Shown: positions 1-8,746 of the stretch, piece by piece
Layout of the letters: the number at the start of each line of letters is the position of its first letter
How positions within the stretch are numbered: the first letter of the stretch is position 1
Assembly: GCF_900625105.1 (NCBI RefSeq)
Contig: NZ_UYYD01000001.1
Coordinates: forward strand, 434,001-498,000
From: Agathobaculum sp. Marseille-P7918
Lineage (GTDB): Bacteria; Bacillota; Clostridia; Oscillospirales; Butyricicoccaceae
DNA: 64,000 nt
Direction: 5' to 3'
Translations under genes and position numbers: made by a program
The notes under the pieces: generated by a model
Seen by the model: only the letters and a program-made list of their open reading frames with translations
The model's database searches: none
What the model was told of the DNA's origin: nothing

Positions 1-1439
<1,439 letters not shown>

Positions 1440-1479
1440 GTTCTTGTCCTCACTTTCTTGTCTTTGGGTGTACAGGGAC

Positions 1480-1745
1480 AAAAAAAGCTTCGTCCCTTAA
1501 TCAAAATTAAGAGACGAAGCATAACTCCGCGGTACCACTCTTGTTGCCGCACAAAATGCGGCCCCTCATCGCGTATCCAACAATACGCAGCCCCTGTAAC
1601 GGTGGGCATCCGTTCCCTCCTACCGGCCAAGACGGCTTTCAGCGGACCGCTCCCGGGCGAGTTTCACCGTTTTCCGACGCTGCCTTTCACCAGCCGGCAG
1701 CTCTCTGCGGACAGAAGGACGATTACTTTACCCGTTCATCACCTT
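1480..1745 (-). promoter_or_regulatory. T-box leader of leuA, probably tRNA-Leu responsive
   Basis: Reading the minus strand, the leader carries a Stem I region (AGAGAGCTGCCGGCTGG around 1690-1708), a candidate specifier CTC (Leu) at 1659-1661, the conserved T-box AAGAGTGGTACCGCGG at 1527-1542, and a terminator hairpin at 1487-1520 followed by seven U at 1480-1486. The T-box bulge is UGGU, whose variable U would pair with an A discriminator base, as in tRNA-Leu. Uncharged tRNA-Leu should stabilise the antiterminator and allow leuA transcription. The specifier assignment is by eye and not folded. Confidence 0.92.
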
Positions 1746-1760
1746 TTGCAATATGTTATT

Positions 1761-1789
1761 ATATTATCGTTTGGCCGCGCGCTTGTCAA
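1761..1789 (-). promoter_or_regulatory. sigma-A promoter of leuA leader
   Basis: On the minus strand TTGACA (1784-1789) and TAATAT (1761-1766) are separated by 17 bases. The position just upstream of the T-box leader fits a leuA promoter. Confidence 0.8.
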
Positions 1790-1825
1790 GGGGTATTTTA
1801 ATTTTTTCCTCGCAGGACTGCCGAC

Positions 1826-1854
1826 TTGCGAAGATTGCAGCAATCTGGTATAGT
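1826..1854 (+). promoter_or_regulatory. promoter with palindromic spacer upstream of the symporter gene
   Basis: TTGCGA (1826-1831), a 17-base spacer and TATAGT (1849-1854). The spacer contains the perfect inverted repeat AGATTGC-A-GCAATCT (1832-1846), placed where a bound regulator would block RNA polymerase. The regulator is unknown. Confidence 0.6.
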
Positions 1855-1890
1855 AATAGTTATACTGTAAAAAAAGAGGAGAAACTTCAC

Positions 1891-3087
1891 GTGAAACAAC
1901 TGGGATTACTGATTCGTCTGATCATCGGCATCATCGCCGGTACGCTGATCGGCCTGTGCGGCGGCTGGTTCGGCATCGCGGACTCCACCGCATTCATCGC
2001 CGTTGTGCGTCTGTTTGCCACGTTTACGTCTCTGTTTTCCACCTTCCTTTCCTTCATGATCCCGTTGATCATCCTTTCGTTCATCACTGTGGGCATGGCG
2101 GAACTGGGCAAAAAGGCCAACCGCCTGTTCGGTATCACGCTGCTGCTGGCGTACGGCACCACGGTGGCTTCCGGCTTTCTGACCTTCCTGATCGGCAAGG
2201 CCGTGCTGCCCTCGCTGATCCAGCCCATCACGGGCGACGTGTTGGAAAGCAACGCATTCCAGCCGTTTTTCACGATTGAAGTGGAACCGATCTTCGGCGT
2301 CATGACCGCGCTGGTGCTTTCGTTTGTGCTTGGCATCGGCATGGCCAACCTGCGCGGCTCCTCCCTGCTGGATGTCTGCCGCGATCTGCAGAAGATTGTC
2401 TCGGGCGTACTCAAACGTATCATCATCCCGCTCATCCCGATCCACATTGCGGGCCTGTTCTGCAACATCGCCGCCGAAGGCCGCCTGTTTGCCACGATCA
2501 AGATGTTCGCTTCGCTCTATGTCATCATTATTGTGCTGCAGCTGCTGTATATCGCCTCGCAGTTTGGTCTGGCGAGCATTGTCTGCCGCAAAAACCACTT
2601 CCGCAGCATCAAAAACGTTGTGCCCGCATATTTTACCGCACTGGGCACCCAGTCCTCCGCTTCGACCATTCCGGTGGCGCTCAACTGCGCTTATAATAAT
2701 GATGTCAACGAAGATGTGGCGGACTTCGTCGTCCCGCTGTGCGCGACCATCAACTTAAACGGCGACACCATCTGCCTTGTGCTCGGCTCGATGGGCATCA
2801 TGATCGCCAGCGGCTTAAACCCGACGCTCGCCATGTTCGCGCCCTTTATCATGATGCTCGGCGTGACCATGGTCGCCGCGCCCGGCGTACCCGGCGGCGG
2901 CGTTATGGCAGCGCTCGGCCTGATCACCTCCATGCTGGGCTTCACCGATCCCATGCAGCAGCTGATCATCGCGCTGCACTTCTCGCAGGACAGCTTCGGC
3001 ACGGCCACCAACGTCACCGGCGATCAGGCGATCGCACTGATCGTGGACCGCATCGACCGCACTGGCAGCGAAAAATCCGCTTATTGA
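1891..3087 (+). CDS. dicarboxylate/amino acid:cation symporter (SDF/DAACS family)
   Basis: A 398-residue polytopic membrane protein of the sodium:dicarboxylate symporter family, which imports acidic amino acids, dicarboxylates or serine/threonine with Na+ or H+. The C-terminal half holds the family signatures: a serine-rich hairpin loop (TQSSASTIPVAL), CATINLNGDT in TM7, and the second hairpin region AAPGVPGGGV before the last helix. The GTG at 1891 is chosen because GAGGAG lies nine bases upstream and the hydrophobic first helix starts at once; an upstream extension of the frame lacks family-like sequence. Substrate cannot be read from sequence. It is followed by a PAP2 gene with little spacing. 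Confidence 0.88.
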   Translation: MKQLGLLIRLIIGIIAGTLIGLCGGWFGIADSTAFIAVVRLFATFTSLFSTFLSFMIPLIILSFITVGMAELGKKANRLFGITLLLAYGTTVASGFLTFLIGKAVLPSLIQPITGDVLESNAFQPFFTIEVEPIFGVMTALVLSFVLGIGMANLRGSSLLDVCRDLQKIVSGVLKRIIIPLIPIHIAGLFCNIAAEGRLFATIKMFASLYVIIIVLQLLYIASQFGLASIVCRKNHFRSIKNVVPAYFTALGTQSSASTIPVALNCAYNNDVNEDVADFVVPLCATINLNGDTICLVLGSMGIMIASGLNPTLAMFAPFIMMLGVTMVAAPGVPGGGVMAALGLITSMLGFTDPMQQLIIALHFSQDSFGTATNVTGDQAIALIVDRIDRTGSEKSAY

Positions 3088-3111
3088 TTGGAACAGAAAG
3101 GAGTGCCCGCT

Positions 3112-3684
3112 TTGGAGGTATTGCTTGACATCATCCGGGCGTTTGACTTCGATATTCTGTATGAGATCTCCACACACTGGCGCGGCGGCACCTCCGATAT
3201 CGTCTGGAAGTGCTTTTCCATCCTTGGAAACGGCGGCGCCATCTGGATCGCAGCAGCCATTGTGCTGCTGTTTTTCCGCAAAACCCGGCGTGCCGGCGCG
3301 GCCATGCTGGTGGCCATGCTGATCGGCCTGCTCATCGGCAATGTCTGGCTTAAGGAATGGATCATGCGGCCCAGGCCTTTTGTCACGCACGCCGAACTGA
3401 CTGCCCTGCTCGACCCCGGCGATCAATGGTCTTTCCCCTCTGGACACACCCTGTCCTCGTTTGCCGCCGCAACGGCATTATGCTTCTTCCACCGCAAATC
3501 CGGTGCACTTGCTTACGTTCTGGCGATCCTGATCGCGTTTTCCCGGCTCTATGCCAGTGTGCATTATCCGACCGACGTGCTGGCCGGTCTGCTGCTGGGC
3601 ATTCTGTGCGGCCTTGTTGGCGCATGGCTGACCGACCGCATCATGGACCGCATCCATACCTTACGGCTGAGAAAGGGTGCCTGA
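3112..3684 (+). CDS. PAP2 family membrane phosphatase
   Basis: A 190-residue integral membrane phosphatase of the type 2 phosphatidic acid phosphatase superfamily, which includes undecaprenyl-diphosphate phosphatases (BcrC). The tripartite catalytic motif is present: KEWIMRPRP, PSGHT and SRLYASVHYPTD with the nucleophilic and acid/base histidines. The start is TTG at 3112, preceded by AAAGGAG. The stop codon directly abuts the ATG of the flippase gene, so the two are probably translated from one message. Co-location with a flippase suggests recycling of a lipid-linked carrier, which is inference. Confidence 0.88.
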   Translation: MEVLLDIIRAFDFDILYEISTHWRGGTSDIVWKCFSILGNGGAIWIAAAIVLLFFRKTRRAGAAMLVAMLIGLLIGNVWLKEWIMRPRPFVTHAELTALLDPGDQWSFPSGHTLSSFAAATALCFFHRKSGALAYVLAILIAFSRLYASVHYPTDVLAGLLLGILCGLVGAWLTDRIMDRIHTLRLRKGA

Positions 3685-5103
3685 ATGAATCAATATAAAC
3701 GGCTGTTAAGCAACACCTTTATCTTTGCGATCGGCACGTTCAGCTCCAAGATCCTCGTGATTCTCATGCTGCGTTTCTACACGGGCGTGATGACCACGGA
3801 CGAAATGGGCGTTGCCGATCTGATCGTCAAAACGACCAGCATCCTGTATCCTGTCGTGTCTTTGTCCATCGGACAGGCGATCATCCGCTACGGTCTGGAG
3901 CGTCGTCGCCGCAAAAGCGACGTATTCACCATTGGCCTGATAACCATCCTGTGCGGTTTTATCATTGCGCTGCCCTTCCACCCGCTGCTCGGCCTGGTGC
4001 ACTACAACACCTCGACCGGCGCGACCGGTTCGCTGCTTGAATACCAGTGGCTGATCTATCTGTATGTGCTGACTTCGTGCACGCAGAACGCATGCAGCCA
4101 GTTTATCCGCGCGCTGGGCTATGTGCGGCTGTACGCCATCGACGGCATCTTCCGCACCTTTGTCACGATCCTGCTCAACATCCTATACCTGACGGTGTTC
4201 AAATGGAACATCTTCGGCTATGTGTTTTCGATCATCTGCTCGGACGCACTTTCCACCGTCTGCCTGTTTCTCATTGCAAGCCTGTGGAAATACATCCGCC
4301 TGCGCAGACCGAATTTCTATCTGTGGCGCAGCATGCTGGCCTATTCCCTGCCGCTGGTTCCGGACGCGATCCTCGTGTATATCATCGGCTTTTCCGATCA
4401 GGCCTTCCTTGCCTCGATGCAGGATACCTCGGTCAGCGCGATTTACTCCATCGCTTACCGTGTGCCGACGCTGATCGCGCTGGTTGCGTCCATCTTCGTT
4501 GATGCATGGCAGATTTCCATTGTCAACAATAACTCGCGTGAAGAGCAGATCCAGTTCTTCTCTAACGTCGGCAACACATATAGCTCGATCGTGTTCATCA
4601 TTGCGTCGGGCGGCATTATGTGTGCCAAGCTCGCCATCACGGTGCTCGCGGTGCCCAGCTATTATATCGGCTGGACCTTCATCCCGGTGCTGGCGGTCGG
4701 CGCGGGCTTCAACTGCCTGTCCAGTTTCCAGAAGAGCGTCTATCTGCTGGAAAAACGCACGGTGCCCTCTTTTCTGTCCACCGCGTTTTCCGCGGTTGTC
4801 AACATCACACTCAACGCGCTTCTCATCCCGCGCTACGGCGGTATGGGTGCCGCAACCGCAACGCTGATCAGTTATGTCGTGCTGTTTTTGTACCGCGCGA
4901 TCGACAGCCGCCGCTTTATGCCGGTGCGCTGGAACAAAAAGCGTCTGAGCGGCACGGTATTGCTGCTGTGTGCGCAGGGCGCTCTGATGCTGCTCGAGCC
5001 GCCGCTCTGGCTGCTGTGGCAGCTGCTGTTATTCCTTGTCATATTCCTGCTCAACTGCCGCGAATTGCTGATCGGTGTCAAAAAACTGCTGCACCGCACA
5101 TAA
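3685..5103 (+). CDS. polysaccharide/lipid-linked oligosaccharide flippase (MOP superfamily)
   Basis: A 472-residue protein with about 14 hydrophobic segments. The N-terminus (NTFIFAIGTFSSKILVILMLRFYTG) and the C-terminal half resemble the Wzx/polysaccharide biosynthesis branch of the MOP superfamily, which move lipid-linked glycans across the membrane. The ATG follows the PAP2 stop without a gap, and a strong hairpin terminator lies 13 bases after the stop, so this is the last gene of the unit. Whether it serves capsule, teichoic acid or spore-coat glycans is not visible; it is not a close match to MurJ by eye. Confidence 0.85.
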   Translation: MNQYKRLLSNTFIFAIGTFSSKILVILMLRFYTGVMTTDEMGVADLIVKTTSILYPVVSLSIGQAIIRYGLERRRRKSDVFTIGLITILCGFIIALPFHPLLGLVHYNTSTGATGSLLEYQWLIYLYVLTSCTQNACSQFIRALGYVRLYAIDGIFRTFVTILLNILYLTVFKWNIFGYVFSIICSDALSTVCLFLIASLWKYIRLRRPNFYLWRSMLAYSLPLVPDAILVYIIGFSDQAFLASMQDTSVSAIYSIAYRVPTLIALVASIFVDAWQISIVNNNSREEQIQFFSNVGNTYSSIVFIIASGGIMCAKLAITVLAVPSYYIGWTFIPVLAVGAGFNCLSSFQKSVYLLEKRTVPSFLSTAFSAVVNITLNALLIPRYGGMGAATATLISYVVLFLYRAIDSRRFMPVRWNKKRLSGTVLLLCAQGALMLLEPPLWLLWQLLLFLVIFLLNCRELLIGVKKLLHRT

Positions 5104-5116
5104 ATCCCAAAAAGAA

Positions 5117-5149
5117 AACGCCGGACATTGCGTCCGGCGTTATTTTTTT
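5117..5149. terminator. bidirectional intrinsic terminator
   Basis: Perfect 10-base stem (AACGCCGGAC / GTCCGGCGTT, 5117-5126 and 5132-5141) followed by ATTTTTTT on the plus strand and by TTTTCTTTTT on the minus strand. It separates the flippase and the convergent Rrf2 gene. Confidence 0.9.
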
Positions 5150-5580
5150 CAAATGGAAAAGTCTAACGTCTTGCCGTTGCGGACCAGATCCTCCAACGTC
5201 ACCGAATCCACATACTGATTGACTACATCATACAAGCCGCGCCAGAAATCCAACGTCATGCATTCCTGCGCGCGTGCGCACTCCACAGGATCGTGCTCCA
5301 GGCAAGCCACCGGCACCAAAGCCCCTTCCGTAATGCGCAAAATATCTCCCACGGTATACTCGGCCGGATGCCGGGCCAGCTGATAGCCGCCCTGCGCACC
5401 GCGCGTGGATGTCACAAACCCTGCGCGGGACAGCTGAACGACGATCTGCTCGAGATATTTTGCCGATATTTCCTGCCTCTTGGAAATATCCCGCAACGGG
5501 ATGTAACCGGCTGCATCATGCTGTGCCAAATCGATCATCAGACGAAGCGCATATCTTCCCTTGGTCGAAATCTTCATCAT
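5149..5580 (-). CDS. Rrf2 family transcriptional regulator
   Basis: A 143-residue winged-helix repressor of the Rrf2/IscR family. The N-terminus (MKISTKGRYALRLMIDLA) and the recognition region (GFVTSTRGAQGGYQLAR) are typical. Three cysteines at about residues 93, 101 and 107 lie where IscR-type members bind an iron-sulphur cluster, though the spacing (7 then 5 residues) differs from IscR (5 and 5). The target could be cysteine or Fe-S metabolism, but no such genes are adjacent. Two tandem ATG codons are possible starts. It shares its orientation with the downstream-facing GTPase gene but is separated from it by about 60 bases. Confidence 0.9.
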   Translation of the reverse strand: MMKISTKGRYALRLMIDLAQHDAAGYIPLRDISKRQEISAKYLEQIVVQLSRAGFVTSTRGAQGGYQLARHPAEYTVGDILRITEGALVPVACLEHDPVECARAQECMTLDFWRGLYDVVNQYVDSVTLEDLVRNGKTLDFSI

Positions 5581-5639
5581 GCATACCCCTTTGCAACATT
5601 ATTCCTCAAAAGCCGCCACTTTCCAGCATCTTCCGCATA

Positions 5640-8210
5640 TCATTCCTGCTGCAAACGTGCAATCACGTCCGCGATATGCTGACTGGCCTGCTCCACTTCC
5701 CATTTCAGTTCCGTGGCGGAAATGCGCTCCGCACCGTGTCCCAGAATGATCATCTGCTCCATGCCATCCGACGTGGCAACGCGCACACGGTGCTTGCGGG
5801 AGAGGTCATAGGATGCCTGTTCAATATACATGTCTGCCGTTTCCGCCTCTCTGGTGTAAACAATATGCAGACCATGCCGTTTTTCGATCGAGCCCATACC
5901 CCCTTTGACTTTGTATGCGTCAAACACCACGATCAGGTGGCATTTGCGCACGCTCTGATAGTTGCTTAAAATATTGACCAGCGCTTCGCGCGCTGCGTTG
6001 ATATCCGCAGCCGCCATATTGCGCAATTCATCCCAGGCAAATATGATATTGTACCCATCCACCAGCAGATAATCGTCCGCGCGGATGCGGGTAACATACA
6101 ACTGCTCGAGCGTTTCCGCCTTCTTGCGGCTCTGCTGGAAGGCTTCGAACCCGCGGTCCCGGATCGGACCGTAGGTGCGCTCAAACAGGGCGCGCAGTTC
6201 TTTGTCATCCTCCAAACCGGATGACGCGGAGGCGCGGCACACCGGTTCCGGGTCGGTCTCTGGTTCCTCCTCCGGCTCGAGCCGAACGCCCGCATCCATA
6301 TGCGCATGCGCGCGCACTTCGTCCCACTTGACCACATAGCCCGCGCCATGCGAACAGAACACCGAGTCCGGCGGGTTGTCCGTATCGTGCTCAGGATCAT
6401 AACCACACTGCTCGATCACCTGCGCGGCATTGTGGCAAGGCGCGTACCCTTCCGGCGTGCACACCAGCCGGCCGCGCCCCTTAGTATAGGCTGCGACCTC
6501 GGTCCAGTAGTTGCGCATCGCAGAAACCGGCGCGGTACCGGTCAGCAGCGTGCCGTCCTCCTGTGCCTCAGGCGGCGCAAACGTCCCTTCCATGCGCTGG
6601 ATATCATTCATGGCACGGCCCACGCACTCCTCCGGCAGCGTCAGCCGGAAGGCATAGTACGGTTCGAGCAGCACGCTCTCCGCCTGCATCAGGCCGTTGC
6701 GCACCGCACGATAAGTCGCTTCGCGGAAATCGCCGCCCTCGGTATGCTTGACATGCGCGCGGCCGGTCAGCAATGTGATCTTGATGTCGGTCACCGGCGC
6801 GCCGGTCAGCACGCCGACATGTGTTTTTTCCGCCAGATGCGTCAGGATCAGGCGCTGCCAGTTAAGGTCGAGCGTATCGACCGGACAAATCGTTGCAAAC
6901 TGCAGCCCGCTGCCGCGCTCGCCCGGCTCGAGCAGCAGATGCACCTCCGCATAATGCCGCAGCGGCTCAAAGTGGCCGATGCCGACCGCAGGCGTGGCGA
7001 TCGTTTCCTTATAAACAATGCTGCCTTCATCAAACGTGACCGCAACGCCGAACCGTTCCGCGATCACGCGGGTCAGGATCTCCAGCTGTACCTCACCCAT
7101 GAGCTGCAAGTGGATCTCGCCCAAACGCTCATTCCACACGACCCGCAGCTGCGGGTCCTCTTCCTCCAGCTGCCGCAGGTCTTTCAGCATGGTATGCGCG
7201 TCATATGACGCCGGGAACTGCACCCGATAATTGAGCACCGGCTCCAATACCGGCGGCAGCGCGCCCGCCGCACTGCCCAATCCCATGCCGGGCTTGGTAT
7301 GGGTCAGGCCGGTCACCGCACAGACCATGCCGCTCTCTGCCAGCTCAACCGTCTGAAATTTTTCACCCGAATACACACGGATCTGGTTGACCTTTTCCTG
7401 CCAGCCGCCGTCCTCTTCTCCCGACAGCAACGCGCGCACCGCGAGCGTGCCACCGGTGATCTTGAGGTACGACAGACGGTTGCCCTGTCCGTCGCGTGTG
7501 ATCTTGAACACGCGCGCGCCGAATGTATCGGCATACGCCGGCTGCTGCGTATAGCGCTCCAGTCCGTCGAGCAGAGCGTCCACGCCTTCCAGCCGCAGTG
7601 CAGACCCGAAATAACACGGAAACACTTTGCGCGCACGAACGAGCGAGGCGATTTGCTCCTGCTCCACACTGCCCGTTTCCAGATAGCGTTCGAGCAGTGC
7701 CTCATCACACATGGCGATCTCCTCCGCCATAGTGTCCGGCTGGTCAAAGGCAACGCAGCCGTCCGACAAGCGCTTTTTCAGTTCCGCCATGCGCGCCTCG
7801 CGCGCATCCGGACGGAGGTCCATCTTATTGACAAACACAAACGTCGGCACATGGTGCCGCTCGAGCAACCGCCACAGGGTCTGCGTATGCGCCTGAACGC
7901 CGTCCGTCCCGCTGACCACCAATACCGCATAGTCCAGCACTTGCAGCGTGCGTTCCATCTCCGCCGAAAAATCCACATGGCCCGGCGTATCGAGCAGGGT
8001 CACCGCAGCCGATGGCAGCGAAAGCTCCGCCTGCTTGGAAAAAACCGTGATGCCCCGTTCTCGCTCGATCGCGAACGTATCCAGGAAGGCATCCTGATGG
8101 TCCACGCGTCCCAGCTTTTTCAGTGCCCCCGTCTGGTACAGCAGCGCCTCGGACAAGGTCGTTTTGCCTGCGTCCACATGCGCCAGAATACCGATGACAA
8201 ATCGTTTCAT
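5640..8210 (-). CDS. TetM-like translational GTPase fused to a Rae1/YacP-type NYN ribonuclease domain
   Basis: An 856-residue protein. Residues 1 to about 640 form an EF-G/TetM-type GTPase: P-loop AHVDAGKTT (10-18), switch region ERERGITV, DTPGH, NKMD, then domains II-V. At domain IV (about residues 483-492) the sequence reads TGRAHVKHTEGG, so the TetM tip motif YSPVS used to displace tetracycline is absent. After an acidic linker (EPEEEPETDPEP), residues about 714-856 match B. subtilis Rae1/YacP: LLVDGYNIIFAW (Asp 718), VVFDAY (Asp 764), TREAETADMYIE and VATSDGMEQ. Rae1 cleaves mRNA in the ribosomal A site. The fusion suggests a factor that enters the A site through its GTPase body and delivers a nuclease there; this is inference. 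Tetracycline resistance is not supported. Confidence 0.88.
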   Translation of the reverse strand: MKRFVIGILAHVDAGKTTLSEALLYQTGALKKLGRVDHQDAFLDTFAIERERGITVFSKQAELSLPSAAVTLLDTPGHVDFSAEMERTLQVLDYAVLVVSGTDGVQAHTQTLWRLLERHHVPTFVFVNKMDLRPDAREARMAELKKRLSDGCVAFDQPDTMAEEIAMCDEALLERYLETGSVEQEQIASLVRARKVFPCYFGSALRLEGVDALLDGLERYTQQPAYADTFGARVFKITRDGQGNRLSYLKITGGTLAVRALLSGEEDGGWQEKVNQIRVYSGEKFQTVELAESGMVCAVTGLTHTKPGMGLGSAAGALPPVLEPVLNYRVQFPASYDAHTMLKDLRQLEEEDPQLRVVWNERLGEIHLQLMGEVQLEILTRVIAERFGVAVTFDEGSIVYKETIATPAVGIGHFEPLRHYAEVHLLLEPGERGSGLQFATICPVDTLDLNWQRLILTHLAEKTHVGVLTGAPVTDIKITLLTGRAHVKHTEGGDFREATYRAVRNGLMQAESVLLEPYYAFRLTLPEECVGRAMNDIQRMEGTFAPPEAQEDGTLLTGTAPVSAMRNYWTEVAAYTKGRGRLVCTPEGYAPCHNAAQVIEQCGYDPEHDTDNPPDSVFCSHGAGYVVKWDEVRAHAHMDAGVRLEPEEEPETDPEPVCRASASSGLEDDKELRALFERTYGPIRDRGFEAFQQSRKKAETLEQLYVTRIRADDYLLVDGYNIIFAWDELRNMAAADINAAREALVNILSNYQSVRKCHLIVVFDAYKVKGGMGSIEKRHGLHIVYTREAETADMYIEQASYDLSRKHRVRVATSDGMEQMIILGHGAERISATELKWEVEQASQHIADVIARLQQE

Positions 8211-8232
8211 AGTTTCCTTCTCATCTGTTGAT

Positions 8233-8261
8233 TTATTATATTATATCAAAAAAGTAGTCAA
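8233..8261 (-). promoter_or_regulatory. candidate promoter of the TetM-Rae1 fusion gene
   Basis: Minus strand TTGACT (8256-8261), 17 bases, TAATAA (8233-8238), in an AT-rich stretch just upstream of the start codon at 8210. Other registers of the -10 (TATAAT with a 15-base spacer) are possible. The rest of the divergent 8211-8458 gap holds no gene; a sporulation sigma promoter for the spore protein is expected there but I could not place it convincingly. Confidence 0.5.
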
Positions 8262-8458
8262 AGCACAAGTCATTCCAGACTTTGCTCGTGCAGAACAATT
8301 TCCCCTGTCTGGATACTAAAATTCAAATTTTTGCACATGATTTGCGCATCATTTTCCATGTAGAGCAGCAATTACATCTTATATTGCCGTCTTTTGCGCA
8401 CAAAATACTATCAGCAAAACCCCAAACACAAAAACAAACGAAAAAGGAGAGAAAAAAC

Positions 8459-8674
8459 ATGACTAACACGAAAAATGGTTCGAATCAGGGTATGGTTCCG
8501 GAAGCGCGCGCGGCAATGGATCGCTTTAAGATGGAGGCGGCAGCCGAGGTTGGCGTCAACCTGAAGCAGGGCTATAATGGTGATCTGACTTCTCGTCAGG
8601 CCGGCTCGATCGGCGGTCAGATGGTCAAGAAGATGATCGAATCCTACGAGCAGTCCATGGCAAATCAGGGCTGA
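8459..8674 (+). CDS. alpha/beta-type small acid-soluble spore protein
   Basis: A 71-residue DNA-binding protein that saturates and protects spore DNA. Family hallmarks are the central stretch KMEAAAEVGVNL, which covers the region cut by germination protease, then GYNGDLTSRQAGSIGGQMVKKMIESYE. The ATG at 8459 follows AAAAAGGAGAGAAAAAAC, a strong ribosome binding site. It is a single-gene unit followed by an intrinsic terminator. This is one of the clearest pieces of evidence that the organism forms endospores; expression in the forespore under sigma-G is expected from family knowledge. Confidence 0.95.
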   Translation: MTNTKNGSNQGMVPEARAAMDRFKMEAAAEVGVNLKQGYNGDLTSRQAGSIGGQMVKKMIESYEQSMANQG

Positions 8675-8687
8675 TCTGAGGCAATAG

Positions 8688-8729
8688 AAAGCGCGCGGCT
8701 TCCGTAAAGCGGAAACCGCGCGCTTTTTC
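8688..8729 (+). terminator. intrinsic terminator after the spore protein gene
   Basis: Long hairpin AAAGCGCGCGG...CCGCGCGCTTT (8688-8723) with an inner CTTCCG/CGGAAA pairing, followed by TTTTTCTTAA. Confidence 0.9.
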
Positions 8730-8746
8730 TTAATTTTTTTGGCAAA

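Noticed and set aside
5640-8210. Tetracycline resistance gene of the tet(M) class
   Set aside because: The tip motif used against tetracycline is absent, a nuclease domain is fused, and the gene sits among housekeeping genes.
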